Below, one piece after another: positions 7,383 to 15,243 of a stretch of 19,183 nucleotides of DNA. The notes beneath the pieces are model-generated. The model did no database searches, had not been told where the DNA came from, and was given only the letters and a program-made list of their open reading frames with translations. The position numbers and the translations under genes are program-made. This DNA comes from Candidatus Methanolliviera sp. GoM_oil (GTDB lineage Archaea > Halobacteriota > Methanoliparia > Methanoliparales > Methanoliparaceae): positions 1-19,183 of the forward strand of contig CABGHG010000017.1 in the NCBI GenBank assembly GCA_902158735.1, read 5' to 3'. Position 1 is the stretch's first letter. Each line of letters begins with the position of its first letter.

Positions 7383-7397
7383 TTTAAATTATAAAAG
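7383..7397 (+). promoter_or_regulatory. Putative promoter upstream of the 543-residue gene
   Basis: TTTAAATTATAAAAG is a strong AT-rich TATA-like element. It lies about 20-30 bases before a 15-codon frame, MEDLSPWAAKEMAGR (7416-7463), which could be translated leaderless, and about 100 bases before the large ORF at 7494. Confidence 0.45.
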
Positions 7398-7415
7398 CAA
7401 TTTATTTGCTGATGT

Positions 7416-7463
7416 ATGGAAGATCTATCTCCGTGGGCTGCAAAAGAGATGGCTGGGCGTTAA
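7416..7463 (+). CDS. Possible 15-residue leader peptide
   Basis: ATG to TAA, encoding MEDLSPWAAKEMAGR. It sits 19 or more bases after a TATA-like stretch, so it might be the first frame met on the transcript of the large gene at 7494. I see no attenuator-like codon run. It may well be chance. Confidence 0.15.
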   Translation: MEDLSPWAAKEMAGR

Positions 7464-7493
7464 TGGTTCAAATAATCCTAACGGGATGATTCT

Positions 7494-9125
7494 ATGGATG
7501 AAACTATAAACAATCCTACAAATCCGATGTACCTATACTCAAAACAAGTCAAAGGCGAAAAAGTGAAGAGTGATCTTCTTAATAGGCAGGTGGACAAGGA
7601 GAGAGTTTCTACTGCAATTACATCTTTGAAAGAGATCGGAAAACAGAGAAGCCTTGAAGAGTTTGAGCTCAGGGATAATTGTAAGGAGTGGGTATATGAG
7701 ATTTTAGGTGATTGTTCAAAGAGTAAAGAAGCCGAATATTTATTGAACGATTTTACGGATTCAATGATGACTCGTATGAGAGAGAAGGGCAAGTTTGCCT
7801 TCGCCATAGTCTCCGAAGGATCTCTTCTTCTTTGTCACAGTAGTATAGGGGAACAGACAATCACCCCCGCTTGGGAAGGGGTTAACAGGATGCTTGATAA
7901 GGATAATGTGGAGCATTTTGTTCTTTTTCAGAAAAAGAAAGGGATAACAACTGTGGCATACTACGAACATTCTCCTTCAGAGTTTTTCACGCGTTGGTTA
8001 GGCATGCCGGAGAGGGAGGCATTCTTTTACCTTGGAGGAAAAAACAGAATATACGTAGATATTGATGGCATAGATTGTGCACTTGAGTTGAGCGAGGATG
8101 AAGTGGAAGAGAAGTTGCTTAAGAGGACAAGTCCATTCAAAGTCGAAAAAAATCAGTTGATATTCTCAAAACCTATAGAAAAACTGCGAGTAAATCAGAT
8201 AAGAAGAGGAAAAAAGAGATACAAATCTATTGAGGACTTTCTTCAAGACTACCTGGCAAGGAAATATGAACTTTCCTATTATCAAGAAGCGTACAGAAAA
8301 ATAGCAGGATCTCTTGATCCCATGCTGCAAAAACACATTGATGATTTTGATAGGCTTGTAACAGTTTCATCAAATGGAGAGCAGGTCAAAGTGAGGAAGA
8401 GAAATCCCAATTTTGAGATATTATTCGCTGGGAAATCGGCTTCAAGTGCAATAATAGAAATGCGAGAGAGTTATTTTAACCACCTATTCACAAATTTTCT
8501 AAACGAAACACGTACTCGAGTTTTTCATGCTGGAATGGAAATGTATCCGCAATCCTATGGGCCTTTCAAGATAGGATCATTGGAGATATTCAATAAAATT
8601 GAGAGCAACACAATCATCACAAATCTGTTAGAGTTCTCTCAGAAAACTAATATTTTAGATGATACTCTCAAGAGAGCGCTATACTATTCGATAGTCCTAT
8701 TATTGAGTAAGAGTAATGAAAAGAAACCAATATCCTATCTTTTCACAAAATTTGCGAATGAACTTGGGGAAGGCATTCACAAATCAGATATTGTCCTTCA
8801 TAATGAAACAGATGTTATTGAATTCAAGTCAAGGGACTATTTAATAGGCAAAGATGAAGATGTATCAAAACGTATCTCAGAAGATGTAAAGAGCAAGATT
8901 AGTTATCATACATTCAAAATATATTTTTTTGGTATTAATGATAAGACAAAGAAGATGGATCCTCTGACAAGTAGTAAGTTAAGTAGTGATAGAGTTGACA
9001 GTTTGGAGAAGAAAATTGCTAAGGAATTAGGGAATGAGATGCGCGTAACTCTGTTGAAGGTTCCATTAGATACAGGTGATGAGTGCCTTTTAATCATGCT
9101 CGTAGTCGGGGATAATAATATATAA
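7494..9125 (+). CDS. Uncharacterised 543-residue protein with a PD-(D/E)XK-like C-terminal signature
   Basis: I do not recognise the family. The frame is long, uninterrupted and protein-like, with a charged helical N-terminus (1-95), a mixed alpha/beta region (about 98-200, FAFAIVSEGSLLLCHSSIGE then FVLFQKKKGITTVAYYEHSP), a basic stretch at 232-243 (VNQIRRGKKRYK), a helical middle, and a C-terminal region containing SDIVLHNETDVIEFKSR. There D432, E443 and K445 match the D-x(n)-ExK spacing of PD-(D/E)XK nucleases, followed by charged helix EDVSKRISEDVKSKI. No transmembrane segment is evident. The start ATG at 7494 has only a weak GGGAT upstream. It stands alone with its own promoter, looks AT-rich beside its neighbours, and sits between housekeeping blocks, as acquired defence or mobile-element genes often do. 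Nuclease activity is inference. Confidence 0.85.
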   Translation: MDETINNPTNPMYLYSKQVKGEKVKSDLLNRQVDKERVSTAITSLKEIGKQRSLEEFELRDNCKEWVYEILGDCSKSKEAEYLLNDFTDSMMTRMREKGKFAFAIVSEGSLLLCHSSIGEQTITPAWEGVNRMLDKDNVEHFVLFQKKKGITTVAYYEHSPSEFFTRWLGMPEREAFFYLGGKNRIYVDIDGIDCALELSEDEVEEKLLKRTSPFKVEKNQLIFSKPIEKLRVNQIRRGKKRYKSIEDFLQDYLARKYELSYYQEAYRKIAGSLDPMLQKHIDDFDRLVTVSSNGEQVKVRKRNPNFEILFAGKSASSAIIEMRESYFNHLFTNFLNETRTRVFHAGMEMYPQSYGPFKIGSLEIFNKIESNTIITNLLEFSQKTNILDDTLKRALYYSIVLLLSKSNEKKPISYLFTKFANELGEGIHKSDIVLHNETDVIEFKSRDYLIGKDEDVSKRISEDVKSKISYHTFKIYFFGINDKTKKMDPLTSSKLSSDRVDSLEKKIAKELGNEMRVTLLKVPLDTGDECLLIMLVVGDNNI

Positions 9126-9130
9126 GAAAT

Positions 9131-9140
9131 AATATACTAT
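9131..9140 (+). promoter_or_regulatory. Putative TATA box for endA
   Basis: AATATACTAT directly follows the stop of the preceding gene and is 33-42 bases before the endA ATG, so endA is probably transcribed from its own promoter. Confidence 0.45.
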
Positions 9141-9172
9141 AGTCCATCGTATAACATAAATCTGGATTGGTG

Positions 9173-10171
9173 ATGAAAGCTATAATTAAGGAAGACGGAA
9201 AGGTTAAGGTCGAAGATGAACTTGAAGATTTGTCGTTAGTTGAGACAGTCTTTTTACTGGAGAGAGACAAGATAGAACTTTTTTCCGATGATGGAAGAAA
9301 AATAAATCTGGAGAAATTTTTCGAGATCGGTTCGAGGTTAGACCCGAGGTTCGAGATAAAGTGTATCGTTTATAGAGACCTGAGAGAGAGGGGTTACCAC
9401 GTAAAACATGGTTTGGCAGATTTTAGACTATATCCCAGAGGAAAAAAGCCTGGGGAGGGGGCGGCGACGCGTTACGTCTATGCCATCTCTGAAAGGGAAC
9501 CTTTGCCTATGAAATATATTCTGCAAAAGGTAAAGATGATCAATAATATCAGAAAAACGATGATTCTCGCCGTGGTCGATGAAGAGGGAGGAATGACATA
9601 TTACAGCGTCAAAGAGGCGATCTTTAAGCCGGGCGAAAGAAAGGTATCTGAGACTAAATATATAGCACATCTCGTCAAAGATAACGTTTTTTTATGGGAT
9701 TCTCCGGAAAGGGCTTTGAACGATCTCTTTGAAGGGGGATTTTATGGAAAACCTTTTGGAGGCATTTTGCAACTATCTTTGATAGAATCTGCCTACCTTC
9801 TGGAAAAAAATACTATTAGAATAGTTAAAGGCGGAGAAGAGATCAGCATAGATGATTTTTTTGCTCATTGCAGTGACACCATGGAGAATTTCTCGATGAT
9901 TTATGGGGTTTATAGAGATCTCAGGGAGACAGGATTGATCGTCAAGACTGGATTTAAATTTGGCTCACACTTTAGGATATACGAAAAGATGGATCTAATG
10001 GCATTCCCCCACTCAAGATATTTGGTGCACGTCTTTCCCATCGATCATGTATTTAAGATACCCGATATATCGAGAGCCGTTAGATTGGCTAACAGCGTAA
10101 AGAAGAGGATGATATTTGCCGGGGTGGGAGACGCGATTGAATATATAGATATCACCAGAATAAAACTTTAA
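9173..10171 (+). CDS. endA: tRNA-splicing endonuclease, two-repeat (alpha2-type) form
   Basis: Cuts introns from precursor tRNAs at bulge-helix-bulge sites; this form works as a homodimer. The 332 residues contain two tandem endonuclease repeats. The second holds the active site: VYRDLRETGLIVKTGFKFG then SHFRIY (catalytic His in GSHF), HSRYLVHVFP, and the Lys in VKKRMIFAGV. The first repeat has the parallel pieces VYRDLRERGYHVKHG, RYVYAI and IRKTMILAVV. There the GSHFR block is replaced by LADFRLY, so its catalytic His is lost, as expected for the structural repeat of Archaeoglobus-type enzymes. I prefer ATG 9173 to GTG 9170 or TTG 9167; the choice changes only two residues. Confidence 0.96.
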   Translation: MKAIIKEDGKVKVEDELEDLSLVETVFLLERDKIELFSDDGRKINLEKFFEIGSRLDPRFEIKCIVYRDLRERGYHVKHGLADFRLYPRGKKPGEGAATRYVYAISEREPLPMKYILQKVKMINNIRKTMILAVVDEEGGMTYYSVKEAIFKPGERKVSETKYIAHLVKDNVFLWDSPERALNDLFEGGFYGKPFGGILQLSLIESAYLLEKNTIRIVKGGEEISIDDFFAHCSDTMENFSMIYGVYRDLRETGLIVKTGFKFGSHFRIYEKMDLMAFPHSRYLVHVFPIDHVFKIPDISRAVRLANSVKKRMIFAGVGDAIEYIDITRIKL

Positions 10172-10190
10172 GTAGCAGTGGGTGATCTTC

Positions 10191-10240
10191 CAGATCTCCA
10201 CAGATTTCCACAGAGTTCCACAGAGTTCCACAGAGTTCCA
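10191..10240. repeat. Five-copy 10-bp tandem repeat (CAGAGTTCCA)
   Basis: Five direct units in a row: CAGATCTCCA, CAGATTTCCA, then three identical CAGAGTTCCA. The period is exactly ten bases, one helical turn, so the same face of DNA is presented each time. It starts 20 bases after the endA stop and ends ten bases before the hairpin element preceding trmG10. It may be a regulator or nucleoid-protein binding array, or plain slippage-derived sequence. Confidence 0.85.
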
Positions 10241-10249
10241 AAATGAGTG

Positions 10250-10297
10250 TCCTGACGCCTTCGGCGTGGGATCCCAAAAATCGAAGATTTTTAAGGA
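10250..10297 (+). repeat. Paired-hairpin element, copy A, upstream of trmG10
   Basis: Hairpin 1 is ACGCC-TTC-GGCGT (10255-10267), then a palindromic spacer GGGATCCC, then hairpin 2 AAAAATC-GAA-GATTTTT (10276-10292). The outer bases TCCT (10250-10253) can pair with AGGA (10294-10297), closing a three-way junction. The AAGGA at the right end is also the Shine-Dalgarno of trmG10, five bases from its ATG. The same sequence, with paired changes, lies inverted at 18422-18480. Confidence 0.8.
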
Positions 10298-10302
10298 TAT
10301 AG

Positions 10303-11307
10303 ATGAGATTGATATTTGAGCTTTCAGGAGAAGATACCAAACTCGCCAAGGCCGAGGTATTCTCGCTCTTCCATGATTATAAGGTACTCTTTGATCTCGG
10401 AATGATCTTGGGATTGGAGGTTAGCATGGATTTAGATGAGGGGGGCGACAGGGACCCAAAAGTTGAAGATTTGAGATTACTGGCGATGACTCATTGTGTT
10501 TCAGAGATATTGGGCGAATCCGATGACATCAAGGAAGATATAATTGAATCAGCGAAGAAGATAAGTATAGAGAAAAGACCGCTCTCTGTCAGGTGCAGGA
10601 AAGTAAAAGATTGTAAGATTAGAAGTGGAGAAGTGGAGCGTGCGGTGGGAGAAATTTTTTATCAAAAGGGATTCAAGATAGACCTGAGAGAGCCAAAGAT
10701 CGAGATAAAGATCATAATTTGTGGGGAGAGGGCATTCATCGCGAGAAAGATCTGTGATTGCGATAAAAAATTTTTGAGAAGGAATCCGATGGAGATGCCG
10801 TTCTTCTATCCCGGGGTTCTGAATCCAAAACTAGCTCGAGTTCTCGTAAATCTTTGCGGTTTAAAGAAAGGAGAGAGACTTTTGGATCCAATGTGCGGTT
10901 CAGGGGGAATCTTGATCGAGGGGGTCTCGAGAGGTCTCGAGGTCTTCGGCGTCGATGTGCGGGGGAGGATGGTTGAGGGGGCATTTAAAAATCTCCGATT
11001 TTCAGCGTTTAAGGGATATAATCTTATGGTGGGAGATTCAAGGAATTTGTGCTTTAAGGATCGATCGATGGACGGGATCGTAGTAGATATGCCTTATGGA
11101 CAGTCCTCGCCTATAATAGGAAAGAGTGCAAGGGAGTTATACTACAGATCGATGGAAGAGATATTCAGAATTTTTAAGAAGCGGTGTGTCGTTGTCGCGA
11201 GGGAAGATTTATCAGAGATCGCGGAGATTATTGGATTCAGATCGATCGAGAGATATGATCAGCGGGTGCATAGAAGTCTGACGAGAAAAATTCTGGTTTT
11301 ATCATGA
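10303..11307 (+). CDS. trmG10: tRNA (guanine-10 N2)-methyltransferase, THUMP-Rossmann type
   Basis: SAM-dependent modification of G10 in tRNA to m2G/m2,2G. The first about 160 residues fit the ferredoxin-like plus THUMP region, including SVRCRK and the IKIIICGERAFIARKI strand. Residues 165 onward form the Rossmann methyltransferase: motif I LLDPMCGSGGILIEG at 193-207, acidic motif FGVDVRG, and motif IV VDMPYG at 261-266. Family members normally have DPPY at motif IV, so the second residue (Met) is a deviation. The length of 334 is normal. Its ribosome binding site is part of the hairpin element at 10250-10297. The stop overlaps the rnz start by ATGA. A related Trm11-type function is the main alternative. 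Confidence 0.92.
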   Translation: MRLIFELSGEDTKLAKAEVFSLFHDYKVLFDLGMILGLEVSMDLDEGGDRDPKVEDLRLLAMTHCVSEILGESDDIKEDIIESAKKISIEKRPLSVRCRKVKDCKIRSGEVERAVGEIFYQKGFKIDLREPKIEIKIIICGERAFIARKICDCDKKFLRRNPMEMPFFYPGVLNPKLARVLVNLCGLKKGERLLDPMCGSGGILIEGVSRGLEVFGVDVRGRMVEGAFKNLRFSAFKGYNLMVGDSRNLCFKDRSMDGIVVDMPYGQSSPIIGKSARELYYRSMEEIFRIFKKRCVVVAREDLSEIAEIIGFRSIERYDQRVHRSLTRKILVLS

Positions 11308-12218
11308 GATTAGAGACCATCTTTCTTGGGACGGGTGGGACAGTCCCCACGCCGAGCAGAAACACCTCATCAGTCATGTTGAGGTATGAGGGAGAGAAGA
11401 TATTGTTTGATTGCGGTGAGGGGACGCAGCGGCAGATGATGATCGCGAAGACGGGTACGAAGAACTTGAAGAGGATATTCATATCCCACTTCCACGCAGA
11501 TCACTTCATCGGCTTGCCCGGTCTCATCCAGACGATGAACTTCAACGGGAGAGTTGAAGACCTGGCTATATATGGGCCTCTATATACGGAGAGGTTCGTC
11601 GAACTGATAAAGAGTATGGGATATTGTAAATTCCGTTTTAATATAATCGGAAAGGAATTAAAAGATGGGGACTTTATAGATGGAGATAATTACCGCATAA
11701 CGGCATTCAAGACCGATCACAACGTTCCAAGTCTTGGATATATTTTTCAAGAGAATGATAGGTTAGGAAGGTTTAACGTGGAGAAGGCGACCTCTTTGGG
11801 GCTTAAACCGGGTCCTTCCTTCGCTAAACTCTGCTCAGGATTGCAGGTGGAACTTGATGGAAAGACCATAACACCGGAGATGGTCATTGGACCGAAGAGA
11901 TCAGGGAGAAAGATCGTCTATTCTGGAGATACCAGACCGTGCGAATCATTGCTCAATGCTTCAAAGGGGGCGGATCTGCTCATCGCCGATGGAACTATGG
12001 AGAGCGATTTAAAAGACTGGGCAATGGATACGAAGCACTCCACAGTGAGGGAGAGTGCAGAGCTTGCGAGGAGCGCAGGTGTAAAGAGGCTCATCTTGAC
12101 CCACATAAGCCCCAGATATTCTGATAATATAAAAAAATTGAAAGATGAGATAAAAGAGTTTGATTATGCAATGATAGCGGAAGATTTCCTCAAGATAGAA
12201 ATTCCTTTCCGGGATTAA
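11304..12218 (+). CDS. rnz: Ribonuclease Z (tRNA 3'-end endonuclease)
   Basis: Zinc metallo-beta-lactamase-fold nuclease that removes the 3' trailer of tRNA precursors; 304 residues, a normal length for the short form. Visible motifs: FLGTGGTVPTPSRNTSS at the N-terminus, zinc motif HFHADH with H62, H64, D66 and H67, H139 in KTDHNVPS, D209 in YSGDTRP, KHST at 244-247 and H267 in LTHISPRY. The usual HEATF near residue 228 is ADGTM here, so the family Glu is absent at that spot. It starts in an ATGA overlap with trmG10, coupling tRNA modification with tRNA 3' processing. The end overlaps the tail of the convergent phosphopantoate ligase gene by 29 bases. Confidence 0.95.
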   Translation: MRLETIFLGTGGTVPTPSRNTSSVMLRYEGEKILFDCGEGTQRQMMIAKTGTKNLKRIFISHFHADHFIGLPGLIQTMNFNGRVEDLAIYGPLYTERFVELIKSMGYCKFRFNIIGKELKDGDFIDGDNYRITAFKTDHNVPSLGYIFQENDRLGRFNVEKATSLGLKPGPSFAKLCSGLQVELDGKTITPEMVIGPKRSGRKIVYSGDTRPCESLLNASKGADLLIADGTMESDLKDWAMDTKHSTVRESAELARSAGVKRLILTHISPRYSDNIKKLKDEIKEFDYAMIAEDFLKIEIPFRD

Positions 12219-12957
12219 GGTTAAAAGTAATGAGATCCCTCATATTTTTTGCCATAGTTCTCATCTGATCGTGGAGTGTCCCTTCGTTCTTAAATTCTTC
12301 TACCAATCTTTCCAACTCCCCTCTTTCCGTTCTTTTCATCACTCTGGCGCATCTCGTCATCTCTGGAATCACGCTAACGACATTGCCGATGATCGTGATG
12401 GAGGCGTCTCTTGCCGTCCTCGAGAAGGGATTCAGTTCGATGGCGATGGTAGTCTTTCCCATATCCTTAAGTTTCTTAGTTCTATCTCCGTCTTCGAGAG
12501 CTAAAAGAACGGTGTCTGCCCCATAAATTCCCCGCTCATCGACGATCCCCCTCGCGTGATCTATCTCTTTCAATCTGATACTCTTCTTTCTTTCACCGAG
12601 AACGACCAAAGCCCCATTTTTTTTGAGATGTTCCACGATTCTTCCAACTCTTTCTTCTGTCCTGTAGAAGAGATTGACTTCGAGGGGAACATTTAGCTCT
12701 TTACTGAGCAACACAAGATCTTTAGGAAGAATAGCAGCAGTATTTCCATTAACAGATATTACCGGGTGTTCTGATAGAATTAACGACGCTACTGCAGCCT
12801 TTATGCTTTTCATCGTTGGGGGAGAAATGTCCTCCCCTACTAAAAGATCGAATATCTCTCCGCGCCCCTCGGCCATCAACCCATTAACGCCCGTAATTCC
12901 GAGTTTGACACCTTCAATTATCTTCTCTTTTGTATATTCCCGCGTCTTTGTATTCAT
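12190..12957 (-). CDS. 4-phosphopantoate-beta-alanine ligase (archaeal CoA biosynthesis)
   Basis: Joins 4-phosphopantoate and beta-alanine using ATP to give 4-phosphopantothenate, the archaeal replacement for bacterial PanC (family formerly DUF137). The 255 residues show the family signatures NGNTAAILPKDLV at 70-82, EVNLFYRTEERV at 93-104, GADTVLLALEDGDRT at 146-160 and LNPFSRTARDASITI at 175-189. The ATG overlaps the stop of the transglutaminase-like gene (ATGA), so the two are co-transcribed. The 3' end overlaps rnz tail-to-tail by 29 bases. With the ligase and thiolase elsewhere in the window it supports a CoA-dependent metabolism, but there is no operon link to them. Confidence 0.94.
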   Translation of the reverse strand: MNTKTREYTKEKIIEGVKLGITGVNGLMAEGRGEIFDLLVGEDISPPTMKSIKAAVASLILSEHPVISVNGNTAAILPKDLVLLSKELNVPLEVNLFYRTEERVGRIVEHLKKNGALVVLGERKKSIRLKEIDHARGIVDERGIYGADTVLLALEDGDRTKKLKDMGKTTIAIELNPFSRTARDASITIIGNVVSVIPEMTRCARVMKRTERGELERLVEEFKNEGTLHDQMRTMAKNMRDLITFNLNPGKEFLS

Positions 12958-14036
12958 AAAAATTTTGCCATCAGTTCCATCTTCGAAAGTATATGACCGG
13001 AGTTACTACTTCTATCCACCATCTCTACACGCCATTTACCATCCTCTTCTCTCCCATCGACTGTCATATCTGGATTGATCCCGTGTACCATACCTAAAAG
13101 AAAATTATATAGGCACAGACGTGTCGATCTCAAGACACCCTCAGGAAAAGAGAGCATGAACTTGCAATACCTATCCTTCCCATCGATGACTTCTACGTCG
13201 TAATTGTAGAGCTTTGTATAGTATTCTATGGATCTTAACGCCATCTTTGCGTCGCCTCTATGCCTTATCTCTAATAGGGAATCTATCAGTTTATGGCACC
13301 TTTTAGACATATTTTCAATAGCTTCATCATTGAACATTCTTACACCGGATCTTTTGCATCTCAAATCGTCTATATTTGTATTTATCAGGATATTGAATGT
13401 CTGTTTTGCCTCTCCAAATTTACCTCCAAGCTTCTCCTGTTCTCTTACTGCATCTGTTAGATCATCAGAATATCCGCATTTTTCTAAAAAATATGGATGC
13501 TCTTTTGTGCTCTTCTTACCATCGAAATCCATTGTTCTTTCCGGGCTCAAATATTTATCCCTACTGCAGTCTGCCTCCAACCATTCTCCGTTTGCATATA
13601 CCTCGCAGATACCATGCTTTATCTTATGCATGAATCTGCTCTTCGTATTTATGATCGGTACGTCGATGAAACAATCTCCAGATATCCATTTAAACGCAAA
13701 TCTTCCAGGGATGCCTTCATTTCTAAGTAAAGCGACGAGTAAATTTGCTTTATTAAAGCAATTGCCCCTCTTTGTATTAAGCGTCTCGGATGCCTTCATG
13801 AAGGGCTCGAAGAAATATTTTATCTCGTCCCTCACATAATAAAAGGCGTTAACGATGAATTCCCTATCGTCAGAACTTTTTTCTCTGAGTTCGTCTGCCA
13901 ATCCTTTTATCTCAGGATCTTTACAGTTGCAAAACGCAGTCTGTGTCGTATAGTTATCCATGTTATCCATAGTTATGATAAAATCTTCTGTGTTGAACCA
14001 ACTTCTATCGCCTCTATATATCGACTCGGTGATCAT
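12954..14036 (-). CDS. Transglutaminase-like domain protein
   Basis: The N-terminal half holds a papain/transglutaminase-like core: ASETLNTKRGNCFNKANLL with Cys93, KHGICEVYANGEWLEADCSR with His141 and Asp156. This family includes proteases, peptide amidases and deamidases; the Cys-His-Asp triad looks complete. The C-terminal half (about 230-360) I do not recognise; it has paired Cys around YCKFMLSFP and RLCLYNFLLGMVHG. There is no signal peptide, so it is cytoplasmic. The first ATG (14036) lacks a Shine-Dalgarno; ATGs at residues 23 and 26 are alternative starts, because the first 22 residues look unlike a domain. It overlaps the CoA-biosynthesis ligase start by ATGA. Substrate unknown. Confidence 0.85.
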   Translation of the reverse strand: MITESIYRGDRSWFNTEDFIITMDNMDNYTTQTAFCNCKDPEIKGLADELREKSSDDREFIVNAFYYVRDEIKYFFEPFMKASETLNTKRGNCFNKANLLVALLRNEGIPGRFAFKWISGDCFIDVPIINTKSRFMHKIKHGICEVYANGEWLEADCSRDKYLSPERTMDFDGKKSTKEHPYFLEKCGYSDDLTDAVREQEKLGGKFGEAKQTFNILINTNIDDLRCKRSGVRMFNDEAIENMSKRCHKLIDSLLEIRHRGDAKMALRSIEYYTKLYNYDVEVIDGKDRYCKFMLSFPEGVLRSTRLCLYNFLLGMVHGINPDMTVDGREEDGKWRVEMVDRSSNSGHILSKMELMAKFL

Positions 14037-14091
14037 CGCAAATATGTCAAGACCCGCAACGATCTATATCAGTAATAAAAAGAGAAAAGGA

Positions 14092-15243
14092 TTAAATAAC
14101 CCTATCTATGATAAAATCGTCCCTCTTTGGAACTTTTCCTCTCCCCCCCGTTCTTCCTATCATCGCGTCAAGTTTACTTCTGTTTCTCCCAACATCCGGC
14201 CCCAAAACTTGCTCCGAGTGCACGCCTGTCATTATTGCCAGTATTCTTGCCTTTCCCTCAAAGTCTTCCCTAATTCTTGCCCCCCATATGACATTTGCGC
14301 CCGTGGCAATCTCGTATGTTATCGCTTCAGCCATCGCTTCAGCATCTCTCAAAGTCAAATCTCCTCCGCCCGTTATGTGCAATAGACAACCTGTCGCTCC
14401 CGAATAATCCACGTCGAGCAAGGGGTGAGATAAGACGCGCCTAATAGCATCTTCGGACCTCTCCTGTCCATCCATCTCTCCTACGAGCATTACCGCCAAC
14501 CCACCGCAGTTCATTATCGTTTTAACATCTGCATAATCTAAATTTATGAGAGAAGGCTGCGTGATTGTCTCTGTTAGCCCCTTTATCGTCTCTGCAATGA
14601 GTTGATCCATCACACCAAAGGATTGTTCTATTGGAAGATTGGGCACATAATCGAGGAGCTTGTTGTTATCCAAGACGATGACGGTATCTGCCTTACGCCT
14701 GAGCCATTCTACCCCATCCTCTGCCGTGGATACCCTTGATCGCTCGACCCTGAATGGTGTTGAGACCATCCCCACAACGATAGCTCCTTTACTCTTTGCA
14801 GCCTCCGCAATTATTGGAGCTGCCCCGGTGCCGGTTCCGCCCCCCATTCCAGCAGTTATGAAGACCAGGTCCGCGTCTTCGAAGATCTCTTCGAACTCAT
14901 CTCTCGATAACTCGGCGGCCCTCTCCCCGACTTCGGGAAATCCTCCTGCACCGAGTCCTTTCGTGAGTGTCTTGCCAATCAATATCTTTTTTCCCGCCGT
15001 TATAGCGCTCAGATGGACCCCATCTGTGTTCACCGCTATCGTATCTGCCCCCGCTATCCCAATATTGCATAGCCTGTTTATCGTATTATTTCCGGCGCCT
15101 CCACAACCGACGACGACGATTCGTGGCAATCTAAACGATTCTTCTATCGTTTTATCTTCTTTTATCTCTAATCTGTCATCTCTCAAATTACTGTGTTTAA
15201 GCGCCTCTTTCACAAAAGATTCCATTCCAGATGCCGTTTCCAT
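14092..15243 (-). CDS. ftsZ: Cell division GTPase FtsZ
   Basis: Tubulin-like GTPase that forms the division ring. The 383 residues show the nucleotide-binding loop VVGCGGAGNN near 45-53, the tubulin signature GGGTGTGAAP at 134-143, and the T7 catalytic loop NLDYADV at 234-240. Residues 1-38 form a charged N-terminal extension typical of archaeal FtsZ, and the tail ends KVPKRDDFIIDRVI. The ATG abuts a run of six Gs with no spacer, an odd Shine-Dalgarno arrangement. A TATA element about 45 bases upstream gives it its own promoter. In many euryarchaea ftsZ precedes secE-nusG; here no such genes follow, and the transglutaminase-like gene comes next after 55 bases. FtsZ1 or FtsZ2 type not decided. 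Confidence 0.97.
   Translation of the reverse strand: METASGMESFVKEALKHSNLRDDRLEIKEDKTIEESFRLPRIVVVGCGGAGNNTINRLCNIGIAGADTIAVNTDGVHLSAITAGKKILIGKTLTKGLGAGGFPEVGERAAELSRDEFEEIFEDADLVFITAGMGGGTGTGAAPIIAEAAKSKGAIVVGMVSTPFRVERSRVSTAEDGVEWLRRKADTVIVLDNNKLLDYVPNLPIEQSFGVMDQLIAETIKGLTETITQPSLINLDYADVKTIMNCGGLAVMLVGEMDGQERSEDAIRRVLSHPLLDVDYSGATGCLLHITGGGDLTLRDAEAMAEAITYEIATGANVIWGARIREDFEGKARILAIMTGVHSEQVLGPDVGRNRSKLDAMIGRTGGRGKVPKRDDFIIDRVI

Noticed and set aside
7430..7490. GGTTCAAAT resembling a tRNA T-loop upstream of the 543-residue gene
   Set aside because: The bases on each side do not pair as a T-stem, and no acceptor, D or anticodon arm can be drawn around it.
10191..10300. Tandem repeat and palindromes as a possible CRISPR array
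   Set aside because: The units are ten bases with no spacers between them, and the hairpins occur once here; no cas gene is visible.
10918..10942. Nine-base direct repeat GGTCTCGAG in trmG10
   Set aside because: It lies within conserved coding sequence just after motif I and is read as ordinary codons; too short to mean more.
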